A stretch of DNA of 64,000 bases, from contig NZ_JAPQFJ010000009.1 in the NCBI RefSeq assembly GCF_026738875.1, positions 1 to 64,000 on the forward strand, written 5' to 3'. This stretch comes from Clostridium brassicae. Lineage in GTDB: Bacteria > Bacillota > Clostridia > Clostridiales > Clostridiaceae. Position 1 is the first letter of the stretch, and every line of letters begins with the position of its first letter. Shown here piece by piece: positions 48,331 to 57,937 of the stretch. The notes under the pieces are model-generated. The model did no database searches. It saw nothing but the letters and a program-made list of their open reading frames with translations, and had not been told where the DNA came from. The translations under genes and the position numbers were made by a program.

Positions 48331-48366
48331 TAAAAAAGTGTGAATTAGAATCACACTTTTTTTATT
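48331..48366. terminator. Bidirectional terminator
   Basis: AAAAAGTGTGA/TCACACTTTTTTT with a short loop. It overlaps the 3' end of pssA. Confidence 0.8.
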
Positions 48367-48872
48367 CTGAGTTTACTAACCATTAAGTAAGATAATACAA
48401 TCATAAGAATAGCAGTTCTAATAATATAAGATGTATAGTTGATAGTAAAGAAACAATATATTGCTAACAACATACCTGCTAAAGTTATAGGTATTCCCAT
48501 AAATTCTCCGTCAAAGGCTGTGCAATTATATCTAGCCAATCTGTATGCACCACATAGTGGAAATATTAAAACAAGAAGATAGCCATTTAGTCCTAAAGAT
48601 ATAAAATCATATAAATTAAAAGCTAAAAGTGCAGGTGCAACACCAAAGGAAACTAAATCTGCTAAAGAATCCAATTCTTTTCCAAGATCACTAGATACGT
48701 CTAAATATCGAGCAATTCGACCATCGTATCGGTCCATGACACTTGCTAATAAAATAAAGATACAAGATAATCTATAATCCCCATTAAATGTCATTATTAA
48801 TGATATAAGTCCGCAACAAAGATTACCTAAAGTAAAAGCATTGGGTAGTGCTTTTTTTGTTATTCTTGCCAT
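48351..48872 (-). CDS. pssA: CDP-diacylglycerol-serine O-phosphatidyltransferase
   Basis: 173-residue membrane enzyme making phosphatidylserine. The CDP-alcohol phosphotransferase motif is complete: D-RY-DGRIAR-x8-G-KEL-D-SLA-D. Hydrophobic segments follow, consistent with the six-helix fold. The short Gram-positive form. AGGAGTGAT upstream of ATG. No psd gene beside it. Confidence 0.94.
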   Translation of the reverse strand: MARITKKALPNAFTLGNLCCGLISLIMTFNGDYRLSCIFILLASVMDRYDGRIARYLDVSSDLGKELDSLADLVSFGVAPALLAFNLYDFISLGLNGYLLVLIFPLCGAYRLARYNCTAFDGEFMGIPITLAGMLLAIYCFFTINYTSYIIRTAILMIVLSYLMVSKLRIKKV

Positions 48873-49084
48873 TGCTGTATCACTCCTAAAAATACTTTAA
48901 AATTTTATGAAAAAAATTAGTATATTTGTATAGGTAAAAGATAAAACTATACATTTATATAATTATATATTATATATTATTTTACATAAATAATTAAGTA
49001 TAAAAATTAAAATTTAAAAAAAAATTAATATTTATAATAGAAAACATTCTAACTGGTTAGAATAAATTTAGGAGGTGTATTGGG

Positions 49085-49516
49085 ATGAAAATTAAAGATA
49101 TAATGACTAAGACAGTAGCAAGTGTAAATCCTGATGATTCTGTAGAACGTGCAGCTAAGGTTATGAGAGAATATAACATAGGTGCTATTCCAGTATGTAA
49201 TGGAGAAGAAGTTGTTGGAATATTGACAGATAGAGATATCGTTCTTCGTTCTTCTGCTGATGGACAAAATACAAACAATCAAAAAATTAGAGGTATTATG
49301 AGTTCAAATCCAGTTTTAGGTACACCAGACATGGAGGTTAAAGACGCTGCTAGGATAATGAGTGAAAGACAAATTAGAAGATTACCTATAATTGAAAATA
49401 AAAATTTAGTTGGTATGGTATCCTTAGGAGATATAGCAGTGCAACCACATGCAGATAGTGAAGCGGGTAAGGCTTTAACTAATATATCAGAGCCATGTAG
49501 CCCAGAATTATCATAA
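49085..49516 (+). CDS. Tandem CBS domain protein
   Basis: 143 residues made of two CBS repeats (about 6-60 and 72-125): MKIKDIMTKTVASVNPDDSV, IGAIPVCNGEEVVGILTDRDI, then IMSSNPVLGTPDMEV, QIRRLPIIENKNLVGMVSLGDI. CBS pairs bind adenosyl nucleotides and regulate partners; as a stand-alone cytosolic module its partner is unknown. AGGAGGTG 8 bases before ATG. Monocistronic. Confidence 0.93.
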   Translation: MKIKDIMTKTVASVNPDDSVERAAKVMREYNIGAIPVCNGEEVVGILTDRDIVLRSSADGQNTNNQKIRGIMSSNPVLGTPDMEVKDAARIMSERQIRRLPIIENKNLVGMVSLGDIAVQPHADSEAGKALTNISEPCSPELS

Positions 49517-49589
49517 TTTAAAAGTTATGCTTCATTTCATTAGATTATTAATAAAGAGTCAATTCTAAAATACTAAATATAGTTTAATA

Positions 49590-49632
49590 ATAAAGGACAG
49601 TAATATATTTTAGAGTATTACTGTTCTTTTAA
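49590..49632 (+). terminator. Terminator after the CBS gene
   Basis: AAAGGACAGTAATA/TATTACTGTTCTTT; located about 75 bp after the stop. Confidence 0.75.
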
Positions 49633-49770
49633 GTTATTTATAGTATATTTGGTTTGAATTTTATTCTATTGTAAAGTATATTTATTTATGGGGATAATAT
49701 GTTAAATAAATAATATATAATTAAACCTAAATAATAAATTTAAAAAAAGTAGAGTAAATAGGAGGCAAAT

Positions 49771-50655
49771 ATGGATAAAGTTAAATTTATATACAATCCT
49801 TATTCTGGAGAAAATACGATTTTAGACAATATTGACACAGTAATTAGGGTACATCAAAAATATGGTTATTGGGTTGTGCCTTTCAGGATAAGTAAGGATT
49901 TTGAACTCATAGATGCCTTTAAGGATATAGATGATAGTTATAAATATGTATTAATAGCAGGGGGAGATGGAACGGTAGATAATGTAGTAAATGTAATGAA
50001 AAAAATAGGGATAAATATCCCTATTGCAATACTCCCAGTAGGAACTGCTAATGATTTTGCAAAATTTATTGGTATGCCGTCTAATATAGAAAAGGCTTGT
50101 GAGCAAATATTAGAAAGTGAGCCTTGTGAGTTAGATTTAGGAAAGGTAAATGATAAATATTTTATAAATGTAGCCAGTACAGGATTATTTACTGATGTAT
50201 CTCAAAAGACAGATGAAAATCTTAAAAATACTATAGGGAAACTTGCTTATTATGTAAAAGGAATTGAACAGATACCTAATTTTAGGAAATTGAATGTAAA
50301 GGTAACCTCAGAAAATATGGTTTTTGAGGGAGATATGTATTTGATTTTAGTATTTAATGGGCAGACAGCAGGAAATTTTAAATTGGCATATAAAGCTGAT
50401 GCATCGGATGGGTTGTTAGATGTTATAATTATAAAAGCTGGTATGATAAAAGATATAATAACTTTATTTATAAAAATGTTAAGAAGTGAACACCTTGAAG
50501 ATTTTAAAGGATTAATTTATTTCAAAACGGATAAACTTCAAATAGAGTGCTATGAAGATATACTAACAGATATAGATGGGGAAAGAGGACCTGATTTCCC
50601 TCTTACAATAGAATGTATAAAGGGTGGATTAAAAGTTTTAGGAATAATAAATTGA
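49771..50655 (+). CDS. Diacylglycerol kinase-like lipid kinase (YegS/BmrU family)
   Basis: 294 residues. The catalytic-domain hallmark GGDGTVDNVVN is near 70 and LPVGTANDFAKF follows; the C-terminal half is the beta-sandwich typical of DgkB/YegS with TDIDGERGPDFPLTIEC. Phosphorylates diacylglycerol or a related lipid at the membrane surface. AGGAGGC before ATG. A membrane protein gene follows after 70 bp and may be co-transcribed. Confidence 0.93.
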   Translation: MDKVKFIYNPYSGENTILDNIDTVIRVHQKYGYWVVPFRISKDFELIDAFKDIDDSYKYVLIAGGDGTVDNVVNVMKKIGINIPIAILPVGTANDFAKFIGMPSNIEKACEQILESEPCELDLGKVNDKYFINVASTGLFTDVSQKTDENLKNTIGKLAYYVKGIEQIPNFRKLNVKVTSENMVFEGDMYLILVFNGQTAGNFKLAYKADASDGLLDVIIIKAGMIKDIITLFIKMLRSEHLEDFKGLIYFKTDKLQIECYEDILTDIDGERGPDFPLTIECIKGGLKVLGIIN

Positions 50656-50725
50656 AAAATGTGAATAAATAAGTCTTCTACAAAATAATTATTAATAACA
50701 TCAATTTTTGTGGAGAAGATAAATT

Positions 50726-51385
50726 TTGAAAATTTATATTTATTTCTGTTTATTAGTTATTGTTACTGTTTTAATATTTAGAAATTTAAGAATCAATAAG
50801 ATATACTCACCTTTTAAAATAAAAGTTTTGTGTGGTTGTGTTTTAGTGGCAATGTTATTAAGGTATGTATCCTTATTTTTAATGCTTATAGTACAAAATA
50901 TAAAGTATTTATATTTATTAAAATCAGTTTATTTTTTAAATTTTATGACTATACCTATAGCAGCTTTGATTATACTGTATATAGTTATTAGAAGAGATAA
51001 AATCAATTTTTCTTATGCTTTTTTTATTAGTGCAATAATATGTGTATTATATATTTTATTGATTTATATATTTTCTGTTGATATAAATGCAGATTTTATT
51101 TGTGGATACTATATGAATTTTATAAATATAGAATATGTATATGTTTTTTATATGGTAATTTTTGTGTTGGGAATAATAGTAGCTTTAAATTTTTATAACA
51201 AGACCATTTATAAAATAGGAATAATATTGTTTATCATTTCTTCTAGTGTTTTATTGATAGAGTGTCTATTTGTTTTAATAGGTAGAGGTATTTTTGTAAC
51301 GCCTATAATAAGTGATTTTTTATGGATGGTATCTTTAAATTATGTATTACAGAAATTAAATAAAGTGAATAATAAAACCAGGTAG
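50726..51385 (+). CDS. Multi-pass membrane protein of unknown function
   Basis: 219 residues, TTG start with TGGAGAAG upstream. About seven hydrophobic helices across the whole length and small basic loops; no catalytic motif or known family seen. The seven-helix layout and N-terminal position relative to nothing else recall sensor membrane modules (for example the histidine-kinase N-terminal 7TM type), but no signalling domain follows. It may work with the upstream lipid kinase. Confidence 0.7.
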   Translation: MKIYIYFCLLVIVTVLIFRNLRINKIYSPFKIKVLCGCVLVAMLLRYVSLFLMLIVQNIKYLYLLKSVYFLNFMTIPIAALIILYIVIRRDKINFSYAFFISAIICVLYILLIYIFSVDINADFICGYYMNFINIEYVYVFYMVIFVLGIIVALNFYNKTIYKIGIILFIISSSVLLIECLFVLIGRGIFVTPIISDFLWMVSLNYVLQKLNKVNNKTR

Positions 51386-51407
51386 AGTTTAACTACCTGG
51401 TTTTATT
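51371..51407. terminator. Bidirectional terminator
   Basis: AATAAAACCAGGTAG/CTACCTGGTTTTATT with a short loop, overlapping both convergent gene ends. Confidence 0.85.
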
Positions 51408-53378
51408 CATTTTATTTGTCCTACGTGATTTTGAATGGAAACTACTTTTATTATCAGGTTTAGGTGTACTTTTTTTCTTTATTTTGGATTTGGTTTCAAT
51501 ATGAGATTCAGAATTATTTTTTTTATTAATTTTGGTGTTAATGTTGTTAGCATATAGTTTACCTTTTTTATTTTTAGGGGGGTAAGGAGGTATTAAACAA
51601 GTACTACCAAAACCTATTAAGTCCTCTCTGTGAGCTTTTATTAAAGCTTTTTTTACTAAATTATAATTTTCAGGAATACTAAATTGTAAAAGAGCTCTTT
51701 GCATAGATTTTTCTTCAAAGGTTTTAGGTATATACACATTTTCACCAGTGAGTGGGTTAATACCAGTGTAATACATTGCAGTTGAAAGACTTCCTGGGGT
51801 TGGATAAAAGTCTTGAACTTGTTCAGGAGTATGTCCCATATTTTTTATATATATAGCTAGCTCGATAGCAATACTTAAATCGCTTCCAGGATGACTGGAT
51901 ATTAAGTAAGGCACTAAAAATTGTTTTTTATCTAGTTTTTTATTTATTTCAAAATACGTTTTTTCAAATTTTTCATATACATTATTTTTAGGCTTTCCCA
52001 TTAATTTAAGAACTTTATCATTTATATGTTCTGGAGCAACTTTTAATTGACCACTAATATGGTGTTCACATAATTCGCGGAAAAAAGTATTATTTTTATC
52101 TGCCACTAAATAATCGAATCGTATACCTGAACGTATAAAAACTTTTTTTACGTTAGGAAGCTTTCTTACTTTTCGTAATAAATCTAAGTATTCTTTGTGA
52201 TTAACTTTTAAGTTTTTACATGGAGTAGGAAAAAGGCACTGTCTATTTTTACATACCCCTTTTTCTTTTTGTTTTTCACAAGCTGTATGTCTAAAATTTG
52301 CAGTAGGACCTCCAACATCGTGTATATATCCCTTAAAATCTTTTAGTGTAGTTAAAAGTTTTGCTTCTTCAATTATAGAATTTTGACTTCTATGTTGAAT
52401 AGTTCTTCCTTGGTGGAAGTTTAATGCGCAAAAGGAGCAACCACCAAAACATCCTCTATGGCTAGTTATAGAAAATTTAACTTCACGAATGGCAGGTATT
52501 CCTCCTTTTGATTCATATATAGGATGATATGTTCTAGTATAGGGAAAATTATAAACAACGTCCATTTCTTCTTCAGTTAATGGAACTTGAGGTTTATTTT
52601 GAATAATATATCTATTACCATGTTTTTGTGCAATGTTTTTTCCATTAATGCTATCTTGTTCGAGGTATTCTAATTTAAAACTTTCAGCAAAAGCTTTCTT
52701 ACTTTCTATACATTTTTCAAAAGAAGGAACTTCTATATAATCATTTGTATTTTCTAATGAGTTTGTTGCATAAACTGTTCCACGTACATTAGTTATATTT
52801 TTAATATTCATTCCGTATTTTAGTAGGTTGGCTATTTGAGAAATGGTTTTTTCACCCATACCATAAATTAATAAATCGGCTTTAGAATCTATTAAAATAC
52901 TGCGTCTAAGTTTATTATCCCAATAATCATAATGTACAAAACGACGAAGACTGGCTTCAATACCACCTATAATTATAGGAACGCCTTTATATGCCTGACG
53001 AGCTTTACTACAATAAGATATTACTGCTCTATCTGGCCTATGACCAATTTCTCCACCAGGTGAAAATAAATCTGTATTTCTTTTTTTCTTAGCAGCGGTA
53101 TAATGATTAACCATTGAATCCATATTGCCTGAATTTATTAGAAATGCATATTTTGGTTTTCCAAGGACTCTAAAAGATTCAACATCATTCCAATTAGGTT
53201 GTGATATAACTCCTACTGTAAAACCCTCATATTCAAGAGTACGACCAATGATAGCAGTTCCAAAAGAAGGATGATCAACATATGCATCTCCTGTTATTAT
53301 AATAAAGTCCAATTGTTCTATATTTCTTTCTTTTAAATCTTGCTTACTTATGGATAAAAATTTGTTGTTTAATTTCAT
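51393..53378 (-). CDS. YgiQ family radical SAM protein
   Basis: 661 residues from ATG 53378, with GAGGT about 9 bases upstream; the frame is open 35 codons further without a ribosome site. N-terminal YgiQ domain ([36 protein letters not shown]), central radical SAM core with the 4Fe-4S motif [11 protein letters not shown] (C-x3-C-x2-C), and the DUF3362-type C-terminal region ending in a Lys/Ser-rich tail. Substrate of the family is not known. Monocistronic, divergent from the MgtE-like locus. Confidence 0.93.
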   Translation of the reverse strand: MKLNNKFLSISKQDLKERNIEQLDFIIITGDAYVDHPSFGTAIIGRTLEYEGFTVGVISQPNWNDVESFRVLGKPKYAFLINSGNMDSMVNHYTAAKKKRNTDLFSPGGEIGHRPDRAVISYCSKARQAYKGVPIIIGGIEASLRRFVHYDYWDNKLRRSILIDSKADLLIYGMGEKTISQIANLLKYGMNIKNITNVRGTVYATNSLENTNDYIEVPSFEKCIESKKAFAESFKLEYLEQDSINGKNIAQKHGNRYIIQNKPQVPLTEEEMDVVYNFPYTRTYHPIYESKGGIPAIREVKFSITSHRGCFGGCSFCALNFHQGRTIQHRSQNSIIEEAKLLTTLKDFKGYIHDVGGPTANFRHTACEKQKEKGVCKNRQCLFPTPCKNLKVNHKEYLDLLRKVRKLPNVKKVFIRSGIRFDYLVADKNNTFFRELCEHHISGQLKVAPEHINDKVLKLMGKPKNNVYEKFEKTYFEINKKLDKKQFLVPYLISSHPGSDLSIAIELAIYIKNMGHTPEQVQDFYPTPGSLSTAMYYTGINPLTGENVYIPKTFEEKSMQRALLQFSIPENYNLVKKALIKAHREDLIGFGSTCLIPPYPPKNKKGKLYANNINTKINKKNNSESHIETKSKIKKKSTPKPDNKSSFHSKSRRTNKMNKTR

Positions 53379-53468
53379 AAAAAGTATACCTCCAAATCTA
53401 GTAATAATATTAACATAAGGAAGGAATTTTATAAACAAAAGAAAATATTGCAATGTAAATTTATTTTG

Positions 53469-53496
53469 TTGCATTTTCAACAAAGTATAATATAAT
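53469..53496 (+). promoter_or_regulatory. Promoter of the MgtE-like leader
   Basis: TTGCAT (53469-53474), 16-base spacer, TATAAT (53491-53496). Predicted start point near 53503, giving a leader of about 380 bases. Confidence 0.6.
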
Positions 53497-53519
53497 TTAT
53501 AGTAGGAGACGAAATATTG

Positions 53520-53592
53520 AGCAGTCTTTTAGAAAAACTAAAGAAGCTAAAACAAGTATAGTTTTAGCTAAAAATCTAAAAGGCTTTTTTGT
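53520..53592 (+). promoter_or_regulatory. Structured leader RNA ending in a terminator-like T-run
   Basis: Outer stem GTCTTTTAGA (53524-53533) pairs with TCTAAAAGGC (53575-53584), enclosing an inner hairpin AGCTAAAAC/GTTTTAGCT (53545-53569), and is followed by TTTTTT. It begins about 20 bases after the promoter. Could be an attenuator of the downstream gene or a small terminated RNA. It does not match the M-box consensus I know. Confidence 0.5.
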
Positions 53593-53612
53593 CTTGAAAA
53601 GAGGTGGAATTA

Positions 53613-53756
53613 ATGGAAGGTGATCCCCTTAGTCGGAGGTCAAACAAAAATCTAAAATTGAATATGGTGTATAGAGGAAGGTTTCTAGCAAAGTTCAGAG
53701 TTTACAGTTTAGAGTTTACAGATTTAACTAAATTAAATTTATATAGTTTATTCTGA
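53613..53756 (+). CDS. Possible 47-residue leader peptide/small ORF
   Basis: ATG at 53613 with GAGGTGG 6 bases upstream, a better signal than many real genes here. Starts MEGDPLSRRSNKNLKLNMVYRG and is basic. The last 20 residues run into the left arm of the inverted repeat, so the gene may be truncated by that element. No known family. Either a regulatory leader peptide or a broken gene. Confidence 0.35.
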   Translation: MEGDPLSRRSNKNLKLNMVYRGRFLAKFRVYSLEFTDLTKLNLYSLF

Positions 53757-53875
53757 GTAAATGAAGTACATTTGAAATGAAGTTCAAAACTGTAATTATT
53801 TAATTTATGATTTAGAATGTAAATTGTAAACTGTAAATTATGAATTTTACATGGGATTCCTCTATATACAAAAGG
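53655..53875. repeat. Inverted-repeat element with TTTACAG motifs
   Basis: The left side has GTATAGAGGAA then AGTTTACAGTTTAGAGTTTACAG (53698-53720); the right side has TTGTAAACTGTAAATTATGAA (53824-53844) then TTCCTCTATATAC (53857-53869). The two sides are imperfect inverted copies around about 100 bp of A+T-rich DNA with no ORF. Looks like a MITE-like insertion in the leader. Confidence 0.55.
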
Positions 53876-53885
53876 AGGAATGTCC

Positions 53886-55148
53886 ATGAAGAAACTTAAT
53901 AGTTTTTATTTAAGTGAAATACTACACAAGAGCGTTTACGACGAGTACAATGACTGTATAGGTAAGTTGAGTGACATTTATGTAACTACAGGAGATGTAT
54001 ATCCTAAAGCTATAGGATATAAGATAAAAAAGGGTAGTGAAGTTTCTCATTATGAATTTAGAAATATAGAATTTTATGATGATGATGGCAGGATATACAT
54101 TAAGGTGAGAATGGTTAAGGACATAATACCAAGGGCATACTCATATTTATTATCTAAAAATCTTCTTGATAAACAGATTGTAGATGTTAATGGAAAAAAG
54201 GTAGTAAGAGTTAATGACTTGAGGATAGCTGATATATGTGGAGAAATAAGAGTTATAGCTGTTGAAACAGGCATTTTAGCTTTAAGCAGACGTTATAATA
54301 TGGATAAAATTGTTAAATTTATCTTTAAATTACTACACAAGGCACCACATGATAAGGTAATTATGTGGGATGATGTTGAGTCCTTAGAGATGGTAGATGA
54401 CGGTTTGAAAATTTCCGTTCCTTATAGAAAAATATCAGAACTTCATCCGGCAGATATTGCAGATATTTTAGAGGAAGTAGATTTAAAGTATAGAAATAAG
54501 ATATTCGAAAGTTTAGACGAGCATTTAGCAGCAGATACGTTAGAAGAAATAGATCCTGAAATTCAGGCAGATATTTTAGAAACTCTTAGTCAATCTAAGG
54601 TTGTGGATATTTTAAACAACATGTCTAATGATGAAATTGCAGATGTTTTGGAAGAGTTAGATGAGGAAACAGCAGAAAAATTTCTTATTAATTTGGAAAG
54701 TGAAGATGAAGAAAAAGTAAGAGATCTTATGAAATATGAAGATGAAGCTGTGGGAAGTATAATGAGTACAGAATATTTATCTTTTAATTTGAATATTACT
54801 GCAGGCGAAACGCTAGAACTTTTAAAGGAAATAAAACCGGAAGATAGAATAGCTCATTATATATATATAGTTGATCAAAATGAGAGATTGGAAGGAGTTA
54901 TATCATTTAATGAGATTGTTTTTTCAGATTGTAATGTAAAGTTAAGAGATATAATGAAAAGAGAAGTAATTAAATTAAATGATGATGAAAATTTAGAAAG
55001 TGCTATAACAAAGTTTATTAAATATGATTTTATTAATATACCTGTTGTTGATGAAGAAGACAAATTTCAAGGTATTGTAATCATTAATGATATTATTGAA
55101 GAATTATTTTCAGAAAAATTTAAGAAAAAATTTAAAAGAGCTGTTTAG
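53886..55148 (+). CDS. MgtE N-terminal/CBS domain protein without membrane channel
   Basis: 420 residues from ATG 53886 (AAAGGAGG 7 bases upstream; the ATG at 53880 is too close to that site). N-terminal half has two PRC-barrel-like segments (about 1-75 and 80-165), then an MgtE N-domain of helical repeats (HPADIADILEEVD, ADTLEEIDPEIQ, VDILNNMSNDEIADVLEELDEE) and two CBS domains (about 290-410). It ends with a basic tail where MgtE would begin its membrane pore; no hydrophobic segment exists. Probably a soluble Mg- or nucleotide-sensing regulator. Leader structures upstream suggest attenuation. Confidence 0.85.
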   Translation: MKKLNSFYLSEILHKSVYDEYNDCIGKLSDIYVTTGDVYPKAIGYKIKKGSEVSHYEFRNIEFYDDDGRIYIKVRMVKDIIPRAYSYLLSKNLLDKQIVDVNGKKVVRVNDLRIADICGEIRVIAVETGILALSRRYNMDKIVKFIFKLLHKAPHDKVIMWDDVESLEMVDDGLKISVPYRKISELHPADIADILEEVDLKYRNKIFESLDEHLAADTLEEIDPEIQADILETLSQSKVVDILNNMSNDEIADVLEELDEETAEKFLINLESEDEEKVRDLMKYEDEAVGSIMSTEYLSFNLNITAGETLELLKEIKPEDRIAHYIYIVDQNERLEGVISFNEIVFSDCNVKLRDIMKREVIKLNDDENLESAITKFIKYDFINIPVVDEEDKFQGIVIINDIIEELFSEKFKKKFKRAV

Positions 55149-55159
55149 TAAAGTGTTTA

Positions 55160-55202
55160 AAGTGGAGAATTAATAAGGCTTAATTTTCCACTGATTTTTT
55201 TT
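55160..55202 (+). terminator. Terminator of the MgtE-like gene
   Basis: AGTGGAGAATTAA/TTAATTTTCCACT followed by T8. Confidence 0.85.
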
Positions 55203-55278
55203 GTGTATTTTTATCAAAGCTGCACAAAATAACTGTAAGTATATTACTTAACTTATTTTTAGGAGGTGTAGCTATATT

Positions 55279-55989
55279 ATGACGGAAAATCTAAAATTTA
55301 AAAGGATAGGCGTTTTAATAATGTCAGTGATGGTTACATATATTGTTTTGACAGAATGCGTTTATCCGTATTTTAATTCTATAAATACAGTTAGTTATCA
55401 GTATGGATCTAAAGGAGAAGTAGTAAAAGAAATTCAGAGAAGATTAAAGAATTGGGGCTATTACTTTAATGGTGTAGATGGTATTTATGGATATAATACT
55501 TTTTTAGCTGTAAAGGGATTTCAAAGAAAGAATGGGCTTTCAGTTGATGGAATAGCAGGAGATAGAACTTTAGCGGCATTAGGAATAAATCCTAATAGTG
55601 TATCGCCAACATCAAAACCCTCTAGTTCTGCAAGTAATAGTCAAGATGTACTTCTTCTTGCAAGGCTTATTAATGGTGAGGCAAGGGGAGAGCCTTATGA
55701 GGGACAGGTTGCTGTAGGGGCTGTAGTATTAAATAGAGTAAGAAATTCTAAATTTCCATCTAGTGTTGCTGGAGTAATTTATCAACCGGGGGCTTTTACT
55801 GCAATAGTAGATGGTCAAATACATGCTAATTTAGAGGAAAATTCAATTAGAGCGGCCAAAGATGCATTAAATGGATGGGATCCATCAGGTGGAGCTATAT
55901 ACTATTTCAATCCTGCAACAGCCACTAGCTCATGGATTTGGTCAAGGCCACTTATTAAAATTATAGGAAAGCACAGATTTTGCAGATAA
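55279..55989 (+). CDS. sleB: Spore cortex-lytic enzyme
   Basis: 236 residues. N-terminal membrane/signal segment (IGVLIMSVMVTYIVLTECVYP), a peptidoglycan-binding domain (about 43-98: GSKGEVVKEIQRRLKNWGYY, DGIYGYNTFLAVKGFQ), a Ser-rich linker, and the Hydrolase_2 lytic transglycosylase domain (about 115-236: LLARLINGEARGEPYEGQVAVGAVVLNRV, with the catalytic Glu in NGEARGE). Degrades cortex peptidoglycan at germination. No ypeB follows, which is the usual partner in Bacillus. AGGAGGTG before ATG. Confidence 0.93.
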   Translation: MTENLKFKRIGVLIMSVMVTYIVLTECVYPYFNSINTVSYQYGSKGEVVKEIQRRLKNWGYYFNGVDGIYGYNTFLAVKGFQRKNGLSVDGIAGDRTLAALGINPNSVSPTSKPSSSASNSQDVLLLARLINGEARGEPYEGQVAVGAVVLNRVRNSKFPSSVAGVIYQPGAFTAIVDGQIHANLEENSIRAAKDALNGWDPSGGAIYYFNPATATSSWIWSRPLIKIIGKHRFCR

Positions 55990-56084
55990 ATTATATAAAA
56001 ACATGTTGACAATTAATTAGGATATTCATATAATATAAATATGAAATAATTCTTAGTGAAATAGTCAGAAATACTGTGAAAAAG

Positions 56085-56370
56085 GAAAGTAATATAAATT
56101 AGATATTCAGAGAGGAAATCATAGGCTGTGAGATTTCTATATTAGGTTTATATGAAGTGCCCTTTGGAGTTTTGCACCGAATAATAGTAGGCTGCAGCGG
56201 GTTCACCCGTTATAGTGATAGAGTATAAGTCTAAGTACATTTTAAGATTAACTAACTTATTATGTAATAGAAAGTGCTTGAAGGGCGAGTGGGATTTTTA
56301 TATCCAATTAGAGTGGAACCGCAGAGTTATAGCTTTGCCTCTATATTAAATAGAGGCAGGGCTTTTTTTA
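56085..56370 (+). promoter_or_regulatory. T-box leader, Cys specific, for cysE
   Basis: CAGAGAGGAAATCAT start, Stem I, specifier TGC at 56173-56175 (Cys), antiterminator AGAGTGGAACCGC (56311-56323) and terminator AGCTTTGCCTCTA/TAGAGGCAGGGCT (56331-56362) plus T-run. The T-box sequence is TGGAACC, a frequent variant of TGGTACC. It ties serine acetylation to tRNA-Cys charging. Confidence 0.92.
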
Positions 56371-56515
56371 TTGCTTATACGAAAAAATAATAATTACCAT
56401 GATTTAAGATAAAAATTCTCTAGAGATTTGTATTAAATAATATGTAAATTTAGTTTTATTTTAATTAAAGGATATTCTGTTCTTTAGTGAAAGTTTCAAG
56501 ATGGAGGGATAAACA

Positions 56516-57100
56516 ATGATAAAATTTTTTAAAACAATAAAATATGATATTGATAATATAGTTAAAAATGATCCGGCAGCAAGAAATGGGCTTGAAGTAC
56601 TATTTTTATATCCTGTAGTTCATGCAATGATATTTTATAGGATAACGCATGCTTTATACAAAAAGAATTTATTTTTCTTAGCTAGACTTCTCTCGCAATT
56701 TGCTAGATTCCTTACTGGAATAGAAATACATCCTGGTGCACAAATTGGCAAAGGTTTTTTTATAGATCATGGAATGGGTGTTGTTATAGGTGAAACAGCA
56801 GAGGTTGGTGACAATGTTACTTTGTATCATGGAGTAACTTTAGGTGGCACTGGTAAAGATACAGGCAAGAGACATCCAACTGTAGGAAACAATGTAATAA
56901 TAGGTTCAGGTGCTAAAATATTAGGACCTATTCTAATAGGAGATAATTCAAAAGTAGGTGCTAATTCTGTAGTTCTTAAAGATGTTCCAGAAAACTCAAC
57001 AGTAGTAGGTATACCAGGGAAGGTAGTTAAAAAAAAATCTAATTTAGTAAATATGGAGAAATATGAAAAAACATTAAACTACAACAGTGTAAGCAGTTAA
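56516..57100 (+). CDS. cysE: Serine O-acetyltransferase
   Basis: 194 residues: makes O-acetylserine for cysteine synthesis. N-terminal helical domain (about 1-60), then left-handed beta-helix hexapeptide repeats ([59 protein letters not shown]), with the catalytic His in DHG and H in LYHG. Short EpsC-type form. ATGGAGGGA before ATG. Controlled by the Cys T-box; cysK is not in the window. Confidence 0.95.
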   Translation: MIKFFKTIKYDIDNIVKNDPAARNGLEVLFLYPVVHAMIFYRITHALYKKNLFFLARLLSQFARFLTGIEIHPGAQIGKGFFIDHGMGVVIGETAEVGDNVTLYHGVTLGGTGKDTGKRHPTVGNNVIIGSGAKILGPILIGDNSKVGANSVVLKDVPENSTVVGIPGKVVKKKSNLVNMEKYEKTLNYNSVSS

Positions 57101-57235
57101 GTTTAGATATGATAAAATTTTATTATTTTAGAAATTAGTTCCACTTACTAAAAATAATACAATAATTCACTTTTTCAAAATTATAAGTTGTGATATAGTA
57201 TACTAAGGAGAATTATGTGAAAGGTGGAATTAAGT

Positions 57236-57937
57236 ATGATATCACCCTTTGTTACTAAAATTATAGGGCTTTTACCAAAAAAATTTGTTAAGTCTATATC
57301 TTATAAAGTCATTAATGGATATGTTGATAAGTATGCTAAAATAAATGTTAAAAATAAAGAAAATTTAAAAGATATTAAGAAACCAGTGTTATATGTGTGT
57401 AATCATTTAAGTAACTCAGATGCACTTATACTTAAGAGAGTAATTGAAGATGATGATGTAACTTTTGTTGCTGGTATAAAATTAAATAGTAACTCTCTTA
57501 CTAGTATGGGAATAAGCATTGTGAAAACAACTCCTATTCATCCAAATACCGCAGATAAAGAAGGTATAAAGAAAATTATATCTATAATAAAAAATGGTGG
57601 AAGTGTAGTTGTTTTCCCAGAAGGAACTAGAAGTAGAACTGGTAAATTAATTGAAGCCAAAAGGGGCATAATTTTAATAGCTAAGATGTGTAAAGTTCCT
57701 ATAGTACCTATAGGTATGACTGGAACAGAAAAACTTCTTCCAATAAATGAGGAAGGACAGATGGAGAAAGAAAAGTTCCATTACTCTGATATTAATGTGA
57801 ATATAGGACAGCAATTTCTTTTACCAAAGAAAAAAGAAGAAGAAACAGGAAAAGAATATGAAATTAGAGCACTTGAGTTTTTAATGAAAAAAATAGCAGA
57901 TCTTTTACCAGAAGAGTATAGAGGAGTATATCTATAA
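57236..57937 (+). CDS. plsC: 1-acyl-sn-glycerol-3-phosphate acyltransferase
   Basis: 233 residues from ATG 57236, with AAAGGTGG 8 bases upstream; the in-frame GTG 57224 falls inside that site. Acyltransferase block I NHLSNSDAL (HX4D), block III FPEGTRSRTG, block IV VPIVPIGMTG. Makes phosphatidic acid from lysophosphatidic acid at the membrane. Monocistronic so far as seen. Confidence 0.92.
   Translation: MISPFVTKIIGLLPKKFVKSISYKVINGYVDKYAKINVKNKENLKDIKKPVLYVCNHLSNSDALILKRVIEDDDVTFVAGIKLNSNSLTSMGISIVKTTPIHPNTADKEGIKKIISIIKNGGSVVVFPEGTRSRTGKLIEAKRGIILIAKMCKVPIVPIGMTGTEKLLPINEEGQMEKEKFHYSDINVNIGQQFLLPKKKEEETGKEYEIRALEFLMKKIADLLPEEYRGVYL

Noticed and set aside
53379-53483. 35-codon extension of the YgiQ protein
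   Set aside because: No ribosome site, and it overlaps the divergent promoter. The ATG at 53378 has GAGGT upstream.
53520-53880. M-box magnesium riboswitch before the MgtE-like gene
   Set aside because: Expected by gene context, but none of the conserved M-box blocks I know are present.
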